From Nanobdellota archaeon (lineage in GTDB: Archaea > Nanobdellota > Nanobdellia > Woesearchaeales > GW2011-AR15), in NCBI GenBank assembly GCA_018815145.1, contig JAHIYL010000022.1:1-7299 (forward strand): DNA of 7,299 bases, read 5' to 3'. Below are positions 1 through 5,574 of this stretch, one piece after another (the first letter of the stretch is position 1; each line of letters starts with the position of its first letter). The notes below the pieces were generated by a model. It had not been told where the DNA came from. It ran no database searches and was given only the letters and a program-made list of their open reading frames with translations. The translations under genes were made by a program, and so were the position numbers.

Positions 1-26
1 CAATATTGAATTTTCTGAAAAAAAAT

Positions 27-36
27 ATTTATATAT
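27..36 (+). promoter_or_regulatory. TATA box of the 48-residue microprotein gene
   Basis: TTTATATA lies at 28-35, in an A/T-rich setting. An archaeal TATA box centred near 31 predicts a transcript start near base 58, within about 3 bases of the ATG at 61. The gene is therefore probably leaderless or nearly so, and the GGA just before the ATG is too close to act as a normal ribosome-binding site. Inferred from sequence pattern only. Confidence 0.55.
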
Positions 37-60
37 ACGACTGGTTTAATATAAAGGAAT

Positions 61-207
61 ATGGCATATTCAATAGATGAAGAGACAAAGAAGAAAATAA
101 AAAAATTGGAGAAGCAGAAAATTCCTACAATGGAAGAGTTGAAAATGCAGCAGGAAGAGCTCAAAAAAAAGGAAAAAGATATGAAAAAATTGCTGAAGAA
201 AAAATAA
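61..207 (+). CDS. 48-residue lysine-rich, helical hypothetical microprotein
   Basis: A short complete frame, MAYSIDEETKKK to a Lys-rich end, followed by TAA. I do not recognise it. About a third of the residues are lysine, with many glutamates, and apart from one Ile-Pro near residues 21-22 the composition favours a single long charged helix or coiled coil; no cysteine and no membrane segment. The ATG at 61 is the only plausible start, because an in-frame TAA lies 9 bases upstream. The TATA box at 27-36 places the transcript start at or near this ATG. Such proteins can be nucleic-acid-binding or partner-binding adaptors, but nothing here shows which. The next gene on the same strand starts 67 bases downstream and seems to have its own promoter elements. 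Real gene is likely given promoter position and clean reading; function unknown. Confidence 0.6.
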   Translation: MAYSIDEETKKKIKKLEKQKIPTMEELKMQQEELKKKEKDMKKLLKKK

Positions 208-210
208 TCG

Positions 211-219
211 TTTTATAAG
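211..219 (+). promoter_or_regulatory. Possible TATA box upstream of the 242-residue gene
   Basis: TTTTATAAG just after the stop of the microprotein gene resembles an archaeal TATA box. It predicts a transcript start near 240, giving a leader of about 35 bases before the ATG at 275. Co-transcription with the microprotein is not excluded. Confidence 0.35.
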
Positions 220-234
220 AATAAATTATCTATT

Positions 235-249
235 AAGGAGGGGTAGGGA
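235..249 (+). promoter_or_regulatory. Strong Shine-Dalgarno-like purine tract, oddly far from the start codon
   Basis: AAGGAGGGGTAGGGA contains an excellent match to the 16S anti-Shine-Dalgarno. It ends about 25 bases before the only in-frame ATG (275) of the following gene. The nearest codons at normal spacing, TTG 252 and ATG 262, are in other frames and lead to short peptides ending at 329 and 306. The site is clear; what it serves is not. Confidence 0.45.
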
Positions 250-274
250 TTTTGCACTATTATGCAATATTCCT

Positions 275-1003
275 ATGCATGGGGTTATGGTTGGAGATCT
301 GCCTGAAGACAGGTTTAGGGATATACTAAGGTTCTTGAGTTATTATTCTAGTTATAAAATTACTGATGAAGATCATGAAGACACTACAAAAAGTGAGGGT
401 TCAGGAAGAGCAAAACCCAATAAAGTGCATGAAGGATTATCTGATAAGATTGACATTGCAGAGAAAGAGCTTCATGAAAAATCTCATGATGAACATGCAA
501 AAAAGGACAATGAAGAAGATAAAAACCTCAAAAAAGCCATATTCTCTGACCCTACTGCATTTTCTGACACGAACCTGAATGACATAATTGATGCATTTGC
601 AAAGATTGGATTCAAGAATGGTTCATTTGTCAACCAATTCCAGAATGGTGACCTTACGAATCTTCTGATTCTTTTCAACAAATGGATCAATCTTGATCCA
701 GGAGTCCCATCAGCTGAGAATGTGTTTGAGAATATGCCGGCAGCAGAAGAAGTCCTGGCACCAAGGACTCTTCCGATTGATGCATTCAGATCAACCTATA
801 TGGCTTTTAATTTTATCCCTCTGGATGTATATCAGGGACCGGGAATGAGAAATCTATACATGGGAAATGCATTATCTCCCGGCATGAATACTTCCTCTGC
901 CGGTAATCCTTATGAACCGGGTTCTTCCTCACCCGGCGGGGCATACAAGACAGACGGACAGAAGAAAAGAGAAGAAAAAGGCGACGGCTGGCTTGGATAT
1001 TGA
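275..1003 (+). CDS. Hypothetical 242-residue protein with charged disordered segment and Gly/Ser/Pro tail
   Basis: I do not recognise this protein. Residues 1-28 read as a short amphipathic helical start (DRFRDILRFLSYY). Residues 29-88 are strongly charged and histidine-containing, with repeated Glu/Asp/Lys/His, and are likely disordered or coiled coil. Residues 89-140 look like a small helical domain (LNDIIDAFAKIGF, then LTNLLILFNKWINL). Residues 141-200 are a more ordered, Pro-, Met- and aromatic-containing part, and 200-242 form a Gly/Ser/Pro tail ending in a charged stretch and WLGY. No signal peptide, transmembrane segment or cysteine is visible, so a cytoplasmic protein is most likely. 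ATG 275 is the first in-frame start; the frame stays open upstream past the purine tract at 235-249 but holds no ATG, GTG or TTG there. A sequencing error or frameshift near the start is therefore possible. Confidence 0.7.
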   Translation: MHGVMVGDLPEDRFRDILRFLSYYSSYKITDEDHEDTTKSEGSGRAKPNKVHEGLSDKIDIAEKELHEKSHDEHAKKDNEEDKNLKKAIFSDPTAFSDTNLNDIIDAFAKIGFKNGSFVNQFQNGDLTNLLILFNKWINLDPGVPSAENVFENMPAAEEVLAPRTLPIDAFRSTYMAFNFIPLDVYQGPGMRNLYMGNALSPGMNTSSAGNPYEPGSSSPGGAYKTDGQKKREEKGDGWLGY

Positions 1004-1050
1004 GTAAAATATTCTATAAAGTCTAACCCTGCAATAATTAAAGGAGTAGT

Positions 1051-1087
1051 TTTATATATAACTTATTATATGTTTAATATAGGTGAT
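1051..1087 (+). promoter_or_regulatory. Promoter and ribosome-binding site of the toxin-antitoxin operon
   Basis: TTTATATA at 1051-1058 predicts a transcript start near 1081. GGTGAT at 1082-1087, complementary to the archaeal 16S 3' end, lies 5 bases before the ATG at 1093, so the leader would be about 12 bases. ATATAA-CTTA-TTATAT (1056-1071) is an inverted repeat overlapping the end of the TATA box. It is a possible site for the antitoxin to repress its own operon, but the A/T richness makes a chance match easy. Confidence 0.6.
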
Positions 1088-1092
1088 ATATA

Positions 1093-1320
1093 ATGACTTC
1101 ATTTACAACAATACAACTAAATAAATCACTTGTGGAATCTTTAAAAAAAAACAGGGATTATCCGAGGCAAACTTATAACGACCTGATTGAAAAGATGATG
1201 CTTGTCTATAAGAATATAAAAAAACAAAACCAATACGATGAGTTTCTGCATAAAATTCAGCAGCCAAAGATGAGTGAACTTTGGGACAATAAAGAAGATG
1301 AAGCTTGGGAAAATGCATAA
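1093..1320 (+). CDS. Ribbon-helix-helix-like antitoxin of a MazF-type toxin-antitoxin pair
   Basis: This 75-residue protein is the likely antitoxin of the toxin it overlaps. Residues 4-10 (FTTIQLN) read as the DNA-binding beta strand of a ribbon-helix-helix fold, followed by two helices around residues 11-20 and 26-40, with the RQTYNDLIEKM stretch typical of short archaeal antitoxins. The C-terminal tail (residues 61-75) contains LWDNKEDEAW, an acidic, tryptophan-rich segment of the kind MazF antitoxins use to cover the toxin's active groove. The start is supported by GGTGAT at ideal spacing. Its stop lies inside the toxin gene, so the two are translationally coupled. The N-terminal part probably represses the operon. 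Assignment rests on context and motif style; a named family is not claimed. Confidence 0.78.
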   Translation: MTSFTTIQLNKSLVESLKKNRDYPRQTYNDLIEKMMLVYKNIKKQNQYDEFLHKIQQPKMSELWDNKEDEAWENA

Positions 1321-1624
1321 TTCCGGAGACGTAGTATTGGCTGCTATTCAATTCTCGGACACGTATGAGGTAAAAAAGCGACCAGCTTTAGTATTGTTTG
1401 AGGATCACAATAACATTGTTGTTGCAGGAATCACAAGCAATACAGGACAGAATGGAATATTAATAACACGAAAAGATGGGGCAATTAAAGACAGTGTAAT
1501 AAAATTGAATTATATTTTCACTATTTCCAGTGCAATGATAAAGAAGAGATTGTTCACATTATCAAAAGAAAAAAAAAAGAAAGTCTTTGAAGAATTATCT
1601 GATAAATTGAGTCAATTGGTTTAG
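1298..1624 (+). CDS. MazF/PemK-family endoribonuclease toxin
   Basis: A 108-residue protein with the PemK/MazF signature. SGDVVLAAIQFSD (residues 9-21) is the first strand; KKRPALVL (26-33) holds the conserved Arg-Pro; AGITSN (43-48) carries the Thr/Ser of the active site. The C-terminal pattern DSVIKLNYIFTISSAMIKK and the following lysine-rich helix are typical of short archaeal members. These toxins cleave mRNA at short sequences and are neutralised by the partner encoded just upstream. Start choice is uncertain: ATG 1298 (overlap 23 bases) is used here; ATG 1313 (overlap 8 bases, protein beginning MHNSGDVV) and GTG 1274 are alternatives. A run of ten A residues (1569-1578) lies in the C-terminal codons. 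The stop is 9 bases from the stop of the convergent PAC2-family gene, so the 3' ends of the transcripts should overlap. Confidence 0.88.
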   Translation: MKLGKMHNSGDVVLAAIQFSDTYEVKKRPALVLFEDHNNIVVAGITSNTGQNGILITRKDGAIKDSVIKLNYIFTISSAMIKKRLFTLSKEKKKKVFEELSDKLSQLV

Positions 1625-1633
1625 ATTTGATCT

Positions 1634-2344
1634 TTATCCCAGATAGCTCATCTGCTTCTTGTCCCTTACTTTTGAAGCAATAGAACTCTGTTCCATGATT
1701 GTCTTGAACTTTTCCTCAAATTCTTTTGCCTGTGCAAGAAGAGGTTTGTAATCAACCTTCAGGCCCAGGTATGAATCAAGTATCTTGACAATATTTGAGG
1801 CTGCTTTTGAATCAGGGAATTCAAGATGCGTCTCTGCAAAAAAACAAGTCACAGGGATATGGCTCCTAAGCATCAATGCACCTGAGACACCAAGTATTAT
1901 GCTTTCTTTCAGAGATTTGACATCCTTGATCTTCGATAGCTTCTGCTTTGATTTTGGGCTTGTTGCATAGTAATAGACTTGGGAATTGTCAGTTGTCTGC
2001 TTGGATGAGACACCTTCAAGGCATACTATTTCAGGTGCATTCAGTGTCTTTACCATATTCAGGATTGAATCGCAAAGTTTCCATTCGACTCCCTGCGTAT
2101 TGAGGATTGTGTGCAATATGATGATATTCTCTTTTTCAGCATAGAAGACGCCCATGGGATTAACCAGCTTTTCCTGATGTACAGCAACAATAGCAGGCAG
2201 GCTGTCATATTCAAAACTGCCTATCTCTTTGGCTTTCAGATGCTCTATCAGGAATTCGGTTGTGATGGTCCCTATCAGTCCGAATCCAGGGAAACCTTCG
2301 ATGATGGTCGGATTCTTTGGTTTTTTATGGAGAATTATTTTCAT
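1634..2344 (-). CDS. PAC2-family protein (archaeal proteasome-assembly-chaperone-like)
   Basis: A 236-residue protein of the PAC2 family, which includes eukaryotic proteasome assembly chaperone 2 and archaeal PbaA/PbaB-like proteins. Diagnostic features are the N-terminal IIEGFPGFGLIGT (about residues 14-26), then TEFLIEHL, a SLPAIVAVH strand, NPMGVFYAEKENIIILHT, an EIVCLEGVSS segment and the Gly-rich ILGVSGALML. The C-terminal ~40 residues form a charged helix (AKEFEEKFKTIMEQ) ending MSYLG. Archaeal relatives bind proteasome alpha subunits or act as chaperones; a role in proteasome or protein quality control is inferred from family only. ATG 2344 is preferred because GAGGTG sits 5 bases upstream; a GTG at 2350 would overlap that site and add two residues. 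It has its own promoter, 79-85 bases after the stop of the secreted-protein gene on the same strand. Confidence 0.85.
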   Translation of the reverse strand: MKIILHKKPKNPTIIEGFPGFGLIGTITTEFLIEHLKAKEIGSFEYDSLPAIVAVHQEKLVNPMGVFYAEKENIIILHTILNTQGVEWKLCDSILNMVKTLNAPEIVCLEGVSSKQTTDNSQVYYYATSPKSKQKLSKIKDVKSLKESIILGVSGALMLRSHIPVTCFFAETHLEFPDSKAASNIVKILDSYLGLKVDYKPLLAQAKEFEEKFKTIMEQSSIASKVRDKKQMSYLG

Positions 2345-2349
2345 TAACA

Positions 2350-2355
2350 CACCTC
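2350..2355 (-). promoter_or_regulatory. Ribbosome-binding site deciding the PAC2 gene start
   Basis: On the minus strand GAGGTG is followed after 5 bases by ATG (2344-2342). This spacing favours the ATG over the GTG at 2350-2348, which overlaps the site itself. Confidence 0.65.
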
Positions 2356-2383
2356 TTTTATGCTAATAACTTAAATTAGAGTA

Positions 2384-2403
2384 CTATATAAAAGTTGCGG
2401 AAA
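2384..2403 (-). promoter_or_regulatory. Promoter of the PAC2 gene with TTTCCGCAA element upstream of TATA
   Basis: Reading the minus strand, TTTCCGCAA (2403-2395) is followed by two bases and TTTATATAG (2392-2384). The TATA box predicts a transcript start near 2362 and a leader of about 18 bases that includes the GAGGTG site. The same nine bases at the same spacing occur in the promoter of the secreted-protein gene (4741-4760). Confidence 0.6.
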
Positions 2404-2415
2404 AAAATTTGAAAA
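2401..2415 (-). terminator. T-rich terminator of the secreted-protein gene
   Basis: On the minus strand TTTTCAAATTTTTTT lies 15 bases after the stop codon of the 762-residue gene. Oligo-T tracts without a hairpin are the usual archaeal intrinsic terminator. The tract overlaps the upstream end of the PAC2 promoter element. Confidence 0.5.
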
Positions 2416-2429
2416 TAGCAGAACCTGGT

Positions 2430-4718
2430 TTATCTGACAGAACCTTTCTTGATGATGAATTCAATATTAAAGGGTACATTGAAGCTATTTTGGTCACCTT
2501 CTTCTTTGAAGATCAAATTAAACCATTTATCGTTACCGAATTTTCCTGCACCACCATTTGGATCCCAATCAAAGTTCATTTTGCAGTCACTGCCTGCATA
2601 CTGTTCTCCGTTTGTGAAAAAATTATGGTCCAAAAAATTGTGTTTATATTGTACAAGAATTCTTTTTGAACATGGATAATCCGATGGGTCACCGATTATT
2701 GGAGGAATTTGTGCTGCCTTGGAAAAATCAGCTTCAACATGAAGATATGAATCTTTGAAATTTTCATCAGAAAAACTTAAATCAAGTTGCTGGAGTATGT
2801 TGCTGTAAGTGTTTATGTCTGAATCATATGCACCCTTTACAAGTATGTAATCTCCTTCCTCAATAGTATGCGATGCGTCGTTGGCGATCTGTACTATGTC
2901 AATAGTCCTTTCAGGATCAATATCATATTTTGGATCAATCAACTTATCATTCTTATCTAAAAAATACACTTTTAATGTATCAGTTGATTCTTCTTCATTC
3001 CTGAATTCAGTATCGATTGATCCTTCCTTTAGTGTAAACTTAAGAGAGTATTTCAGAGCATAGCTTTTGCCTTCTTCTTTGAACCTTACATTCATCCTGG
3101 CTGTCTTGAAATCTCCTTTTCCACTTTCTGTATCCCAGATATGCACAATTGAACATCCTTCATCATAATTTGGAGATGGAGGATCTGTATTTTTGGTTGA
3201 AAAATCATCATTTTCTTTTCCCTGAAAAAATACATCCTTGATCCTTTCTCCACAATTATAGTTCTTGTGTTCAGGATCATCCCACTCAAATCCATTTGAG
3301 AAATCTCCTTCAACAATTATATAATGGCTTTCTGCTCCAAAACCATCATCAACATCGATATATTGAAATTCACCTGTTGTCTTTTCACCTGCTGATGTAT
3401 AGAACCTTTCCAGGACAATATAATCTCCATCTGAAACATCACGATACGCTTCCTCATGGAATCTCTTTTTGAAATTTATTTTTGGAGTTTTGTCATCTGG
3501 AATTATTACTTCAGCTAGAAAATTATCATCTTTGTCATATAAAATCAATTTAGTCTTTTCTTTGCAGCGTGTAACTATCTTAAGCTTTTCCAATATACCA
3601 CTACCTGCTGTCGGACAGCCAAGGCAGTCATGAATATTGTCTTCTGTGAATCCTCCAGCATAGATTATGCATTCAATTGTCTTATCTTCGGAATTGACCA
3701 AAGAGCTGCAGGGGGTGTCCTGATTAAGTCCCAAGAATTTGCCGTTCACTATATACCTTATGAACCTAAACCCCTTATCAGGCCTTAGATCTTTACATAT
3801 GTCACAGTAGTATTGATTTGCAGATATCTCTTGGATTTTATATCCAAGTATCGAATATCCTAATAATTCATATTCAATGTTAAATCTATGGATGAATCCA
3901 GGAAAACGGTTGAATTTATTTACATCTTCTTCACCGTCACATGCGAGATGCACAGCTTCGCATGAATTGAAATATTCTTTTTTTATTTCTCGAAGATTGC
4001 ATTCCTTGTCTAATTTTTGACAGGTATCATGTGCACTTAACAAAGTAACAATATCAGGATCATTAGGATTATTTTCACAAGCAAAAAAAAGATCTCTGCA
4101 TGTAGGAAATTTACTGGTCAATATTTGCCCTGCAGAACTTAATGCATCAAATTCCAAATCAGGATTCACAGAAGTAAAATATTCCCATTTGTAAGCATAA
4201 GTGTTGACTGTGGGTGTTGATGTCAAAACTTCTCTGTTGCATACATAGCAATTGTCAAATTCACCATCTTCTTCAGTTACTGTAATTGGAAAGATAACTT
4301 CATTCTTATATAGTTGTTCTGTACAGGCATACTCTCCACAGTAATTAATTCCTCTATTTTTAAATAGTTTTTCGTAATATGAAAGTACATCATCAGTGTA
4401 ATAGACCCATTCTTTATTCTTATATATGCAGCATAAGGCAATTTCCTCTTCAAAATAATGATCACCACTCACTTCCTCCACAACATCGACACCTGCAATT
4501 TCTGGATTTGTTGTTTTTCCAACAGCTGTTGCAACTCTGCCTTCAAAAGGATCCGCATTGCCCAAATAATCCTGGCAGAAATCGTCTCTATTTAAATGAA
4601 ATTTCGGCCCTTGGTTTTTTTCAATTGGATTTGTTACCAAGGTGTCACCTGCAAGCACATCTGCTGCCAGAATACTAAAAATTAACATAATCAGAAAGAA
4701 ATTTTTTGTTTTCATCAT
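2430..4718 (-). CDS. Large secreted cysteine-rich protein with tandem C-terminal domains
   Basis: A 762-residue protein that I cannot assign to a family. Residues 1-23 are a clear Sec signal peptide (basic MMKTKN, hydrophobic FFLIMLIFSIL, likely cleavage after VLA); no later membrane segment or anchor is visible, so it should be released or held at the surface by other contacts. The mature chain is acidic and has 24 cysteines. Twenty lie between residues 48 and 385, including three C-x6-C pairs (207/214, 233/240, 253/260) and three C-x2-C pairs (157/160, 305/308, 365/368), suggesting a disulfide-stabilised or metal-binding N-terminal region. Residues 389-569 and 581-762 are two diverged copies of one domain, each with two cysteines (489/522 and 683/712). 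The promoter at 4741-4760 predicts a transcript start almost at ATG 4718, hence leaderless; ATG 4715 is an alternative. A structural, adhesive or binding role is possible but not shown. Confidence 0.85.
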   Translation of the reverse strand: MMKTKNFFLIMLIFSILAADVLAGDTLVTNPIEKNQGPKFHLNRDDFCQDYLGNADPFEGRVATAVGKTTNPEIAGVDVVEEVSGDHYFEEEIALCCIYKNKEWVYYTDDVLSYYEKLFKNRGINYCGEYACTEQLYKNEVIFPITVTEEDGEFDNCYVCNREVLTSTPTVNTYAYKWEYFTSVNPDLEFDALSSAGQILTSKFPTCRDLFFACENNPNDPDIVTLLSAHDTCQKLDKECNLREIKKEYFNSCEAVHLACDGEEDVNKFNRFPGFIHRFNIEYELLGYSILGYKIQEISANQYYCDICKDLRPDKGFRFIRYIVNGKFLGLNQDTPCSSLVNSEDKTIECIIYAGGFTEDNIHDCLGCPTAGSGILEKLKIVTRCKEKTKLILYDKDDNFLAEVIIPDDKTPKINFKKRFHEEAYRDVSDGDYIVLERFYTSAGEKTTGEFQYIDVDDGFGAESHYIIVEGDFSNGFEWDDPEHKNYNCGERIKDVFFQGKENDDFSTKNTDPPSPNYDEGCSIVHIWDTESGKGDFKTARMNVRFKEEGKSYALKYSLKFTLKEGSIDTEFRNEEESTDTLKVYFLDKNDKLIDPKYDIDPERTIDIVQIANDASHTIEEGDYILVKGAYDSDINTYSNILQQLDLSFSDENFKDSYLHVEADFSKAAQIPPIIGDPSDYPCSKRILVQYKHNFLDHNFFTNGEQYAGSDCKMNFDWDPNGGAGKFGNDKWFNLIFKEEGDQNSFNVPFNIEFIIKKGSVR
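2433..2978 (-). repeat. Protein repeat copy 2 (residues 581-762) of the secreted protein
   Basis: This ends exactly at the stop codon. It matches copy 1 in order: FLDKND (586-591), EGDYIL (621-626), SYLHVEADFS (657-666), YPCSKRI (681-687), DCKMNFDWDPNGGAGKF (711-727), FKEEG (737-741) and KKGSV (757-761), at a near-constant offset of 190-194 residues. The copies are diverged at DNA level, so this is an old domain duplication. Alternating hydrophobic residues suggest a beta-rich fold. Confidence 0.75.
3012..3554 (-). repeat. Protein repeat copy 1 (residues 389-569) of the secreted protein
   Basis: Landmarks shared with copy 2 are LYDKDD (393-398), DGDYIV (430-435), SHYIIVEGDFS (464-474), YNCGERI (487-493), GCSIVHIWDTESGKGDF (521-537), FKEEG (546-550) and KEGSI (564-568). 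An 11-residue acidic linker separates the copies. Confidence 0.75.
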
Positions 4719-4740
4719 ACCATATTTTTATTCTTTCTCT

Positions 4741-4760
4741 CTATTTAAATCTTGCGGAAA
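4741..4760 (-). promoter_or_regulatory. Promoter of the secreted-protein gene, leaderless
   Basis: On the minus strand TTTCCGCAA (4760-4752) is followed by GA and TTTAAATAG. The TATA box lies 23 bases before ATG 4718, so the transcript should begin at or within a few bases of the start codon. Confidence 0.6.
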
Positions 4761-4806
4761 GCATTCTTTCATCAACATTTTTCGCTCATTTGATTTCTTA
4801 CAGAGA

Positions 4807-4818
4807 AAGATTTAAATA
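4807..4818 (+). promoter_or_regulatory. Promoter of the glycine-rich membrane protein gene, leaderless
   Basis: AAGATTTAAATA combines a purine-rich element of TFB-recognition type with a TATA box ending 24 bases before ATG 4843. It is a perfect 12-base inverted copy of TATTTAAATCTT at 4742-4753, the divergent promoter. The transcript should start at about the ATG. Confidence 0.65.
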
Positions 4819-4824
4819 CTTACA

Positions 4825-4838
4825 CTACTAATTAGTAG
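4825..4838 (+). promoter_or_regulatory. Perfect 14-bp palindrome, probable operator
   Basis: CTACTAATTAGTAG is fully self-complementary and sits between the TATA box and the predicted transcript start/ATG at 4843. A dimeric repressor bound here would block RNA polymerase loading, the standard position for archaeal negative operators. The binding protein is unknown. Confidence 0.55.
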
Positions 4839-4842
4839 CAAA

Positions 4843-5541
4843 ATGGCTTTTATAAAGGCAACTCTTGAGGGACTTGTAGCTAGTGTAGGTAGTTTAGATC
4901 CAGGTTATTTGATAAACCAATTGGAATATCAGCTTGGAGGGGTAAGCATCCCAGAGAGCACTCCGACAGCAGGGCAGAATATAATCAATTCCGCGTATGA
5001 AAGGAGAGACAACCTTGGATTTGGAGATTATCTGGGAAGATACCTTGGATACGCTGTTGGAGCAGGAGGAACAGGTTTTGCACTGCAATTGGGTTTTGGT
5101 GCATTGGCATTAGTGAATCCTCTTTTAGCAGTTGGTGCTTATGTGGGTACTGGATTGGGGCTCTTAGGTTATGGTCTGTATAAGCGAGCAACCACTAAGT
5201 CTGAGAAGTCAGGGTCATTCTTTGATGGTGTCAAGTATGGTTTTCAAAAGGCAGTGGATCCGATAAGTTCAGCAATCCATGACATGGACTATGTTCTCTC
5301 AGGCAAAGCACCATATGAATCAGGATGGCACAGTGATATTAATTCTGCATCAGGATCATCAGGAAGGAATTTATCTTCAATGCTCGGCGGACTCACGGGA
5401 ATAGCTGCAGGTGCAGGTGCGTTGGGAGCCACAGTAGTCGGCGGGTTCATGCTGGCTGGTCCCATAGGTGCAATAGCTGCGCCCGCATTGATAACAGGAT
5501 ATAAGTTCATGAAATCATTGTACAAGACAATCACAAAGTAA
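4843..5541 (+). CDS. Glycine-rich multi-pass membrane protein of unknown function
   Basis: A 232-residue protein that I do not recognise. About 40 residues are glycine. Residues 1-66 are mostly soluble. Residues 67-113 form a long Gly/Ala/Leu stretch, probably two membrane segments, followed by basic YKRATTKSEK. Residues 120-180 are hydrophilic with a Ser/Gly-rich loop (SASGSSGRNLSS). Residues 181-220 form a second Gly/Ala-rich hydrophobic hairpin, followed by basic YKFMKSLYKTITK. There is no N-terminal signal peptide and no cysteine. The small-residue-rich (GxxxG-like) segments resemble those of oligomerising or pore-forming membrane proteins, but similarity in composition is not homology. 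The gene has its own leaderless promoter and a palindromic operator candidate, and is divergent from the secreted-protein gene. No sharp terminator is visible; a weak T-rich stretch follows the stop. Confidence 0.78.
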   Translation: MAFIKATLEGLVASVGSLDPGYLINQLEYQLGGVSIPESTPTAGQNIINSAYERRDNLGFGDYLGRYLGYAVGAGGTGFALQLGFGALALVNPLLAVGAYVGTGLGLLGYGLYKRATTKSEKSGSFFDGVKYGFQKAVDPISSAIHDMDYVLSGKAPYESGWHSDINSASGSSGRNLSSMLGGLTGIAAGAGALGATVVGGFMLAGPIGAIAAPALITGYKFMKSLYKTITK

Positions 5542-5574
5542 TTATCATTTTAATATTCATATTCTCTGTTCTTT

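Noticed and set aside
1103..1351. 82-codon minus-strand open frame across the toxin-antitoxin pair
   Set aside because: Overlaps two well-supported coding genes completely and lacks promoter or recognisable motifs.
1634..1660. Proteasome-docking HbYX motif at the C-terminus of the PAC2-family protein
   Set aside because: The protein ends MSYLG; the tyrosine is third from the end rather than next to last, so the motif is not canonical.
4379..4678. 99-codon plus-strand open frame opposite the start of the secreted-protein gene
   Set aside because: Rich in His, Gln, Leu and Pro as expected for the complement of the real gene, without promoter or ribosome-binding site; the minus-strand frame has a signal peptide and a well-placed promoter.
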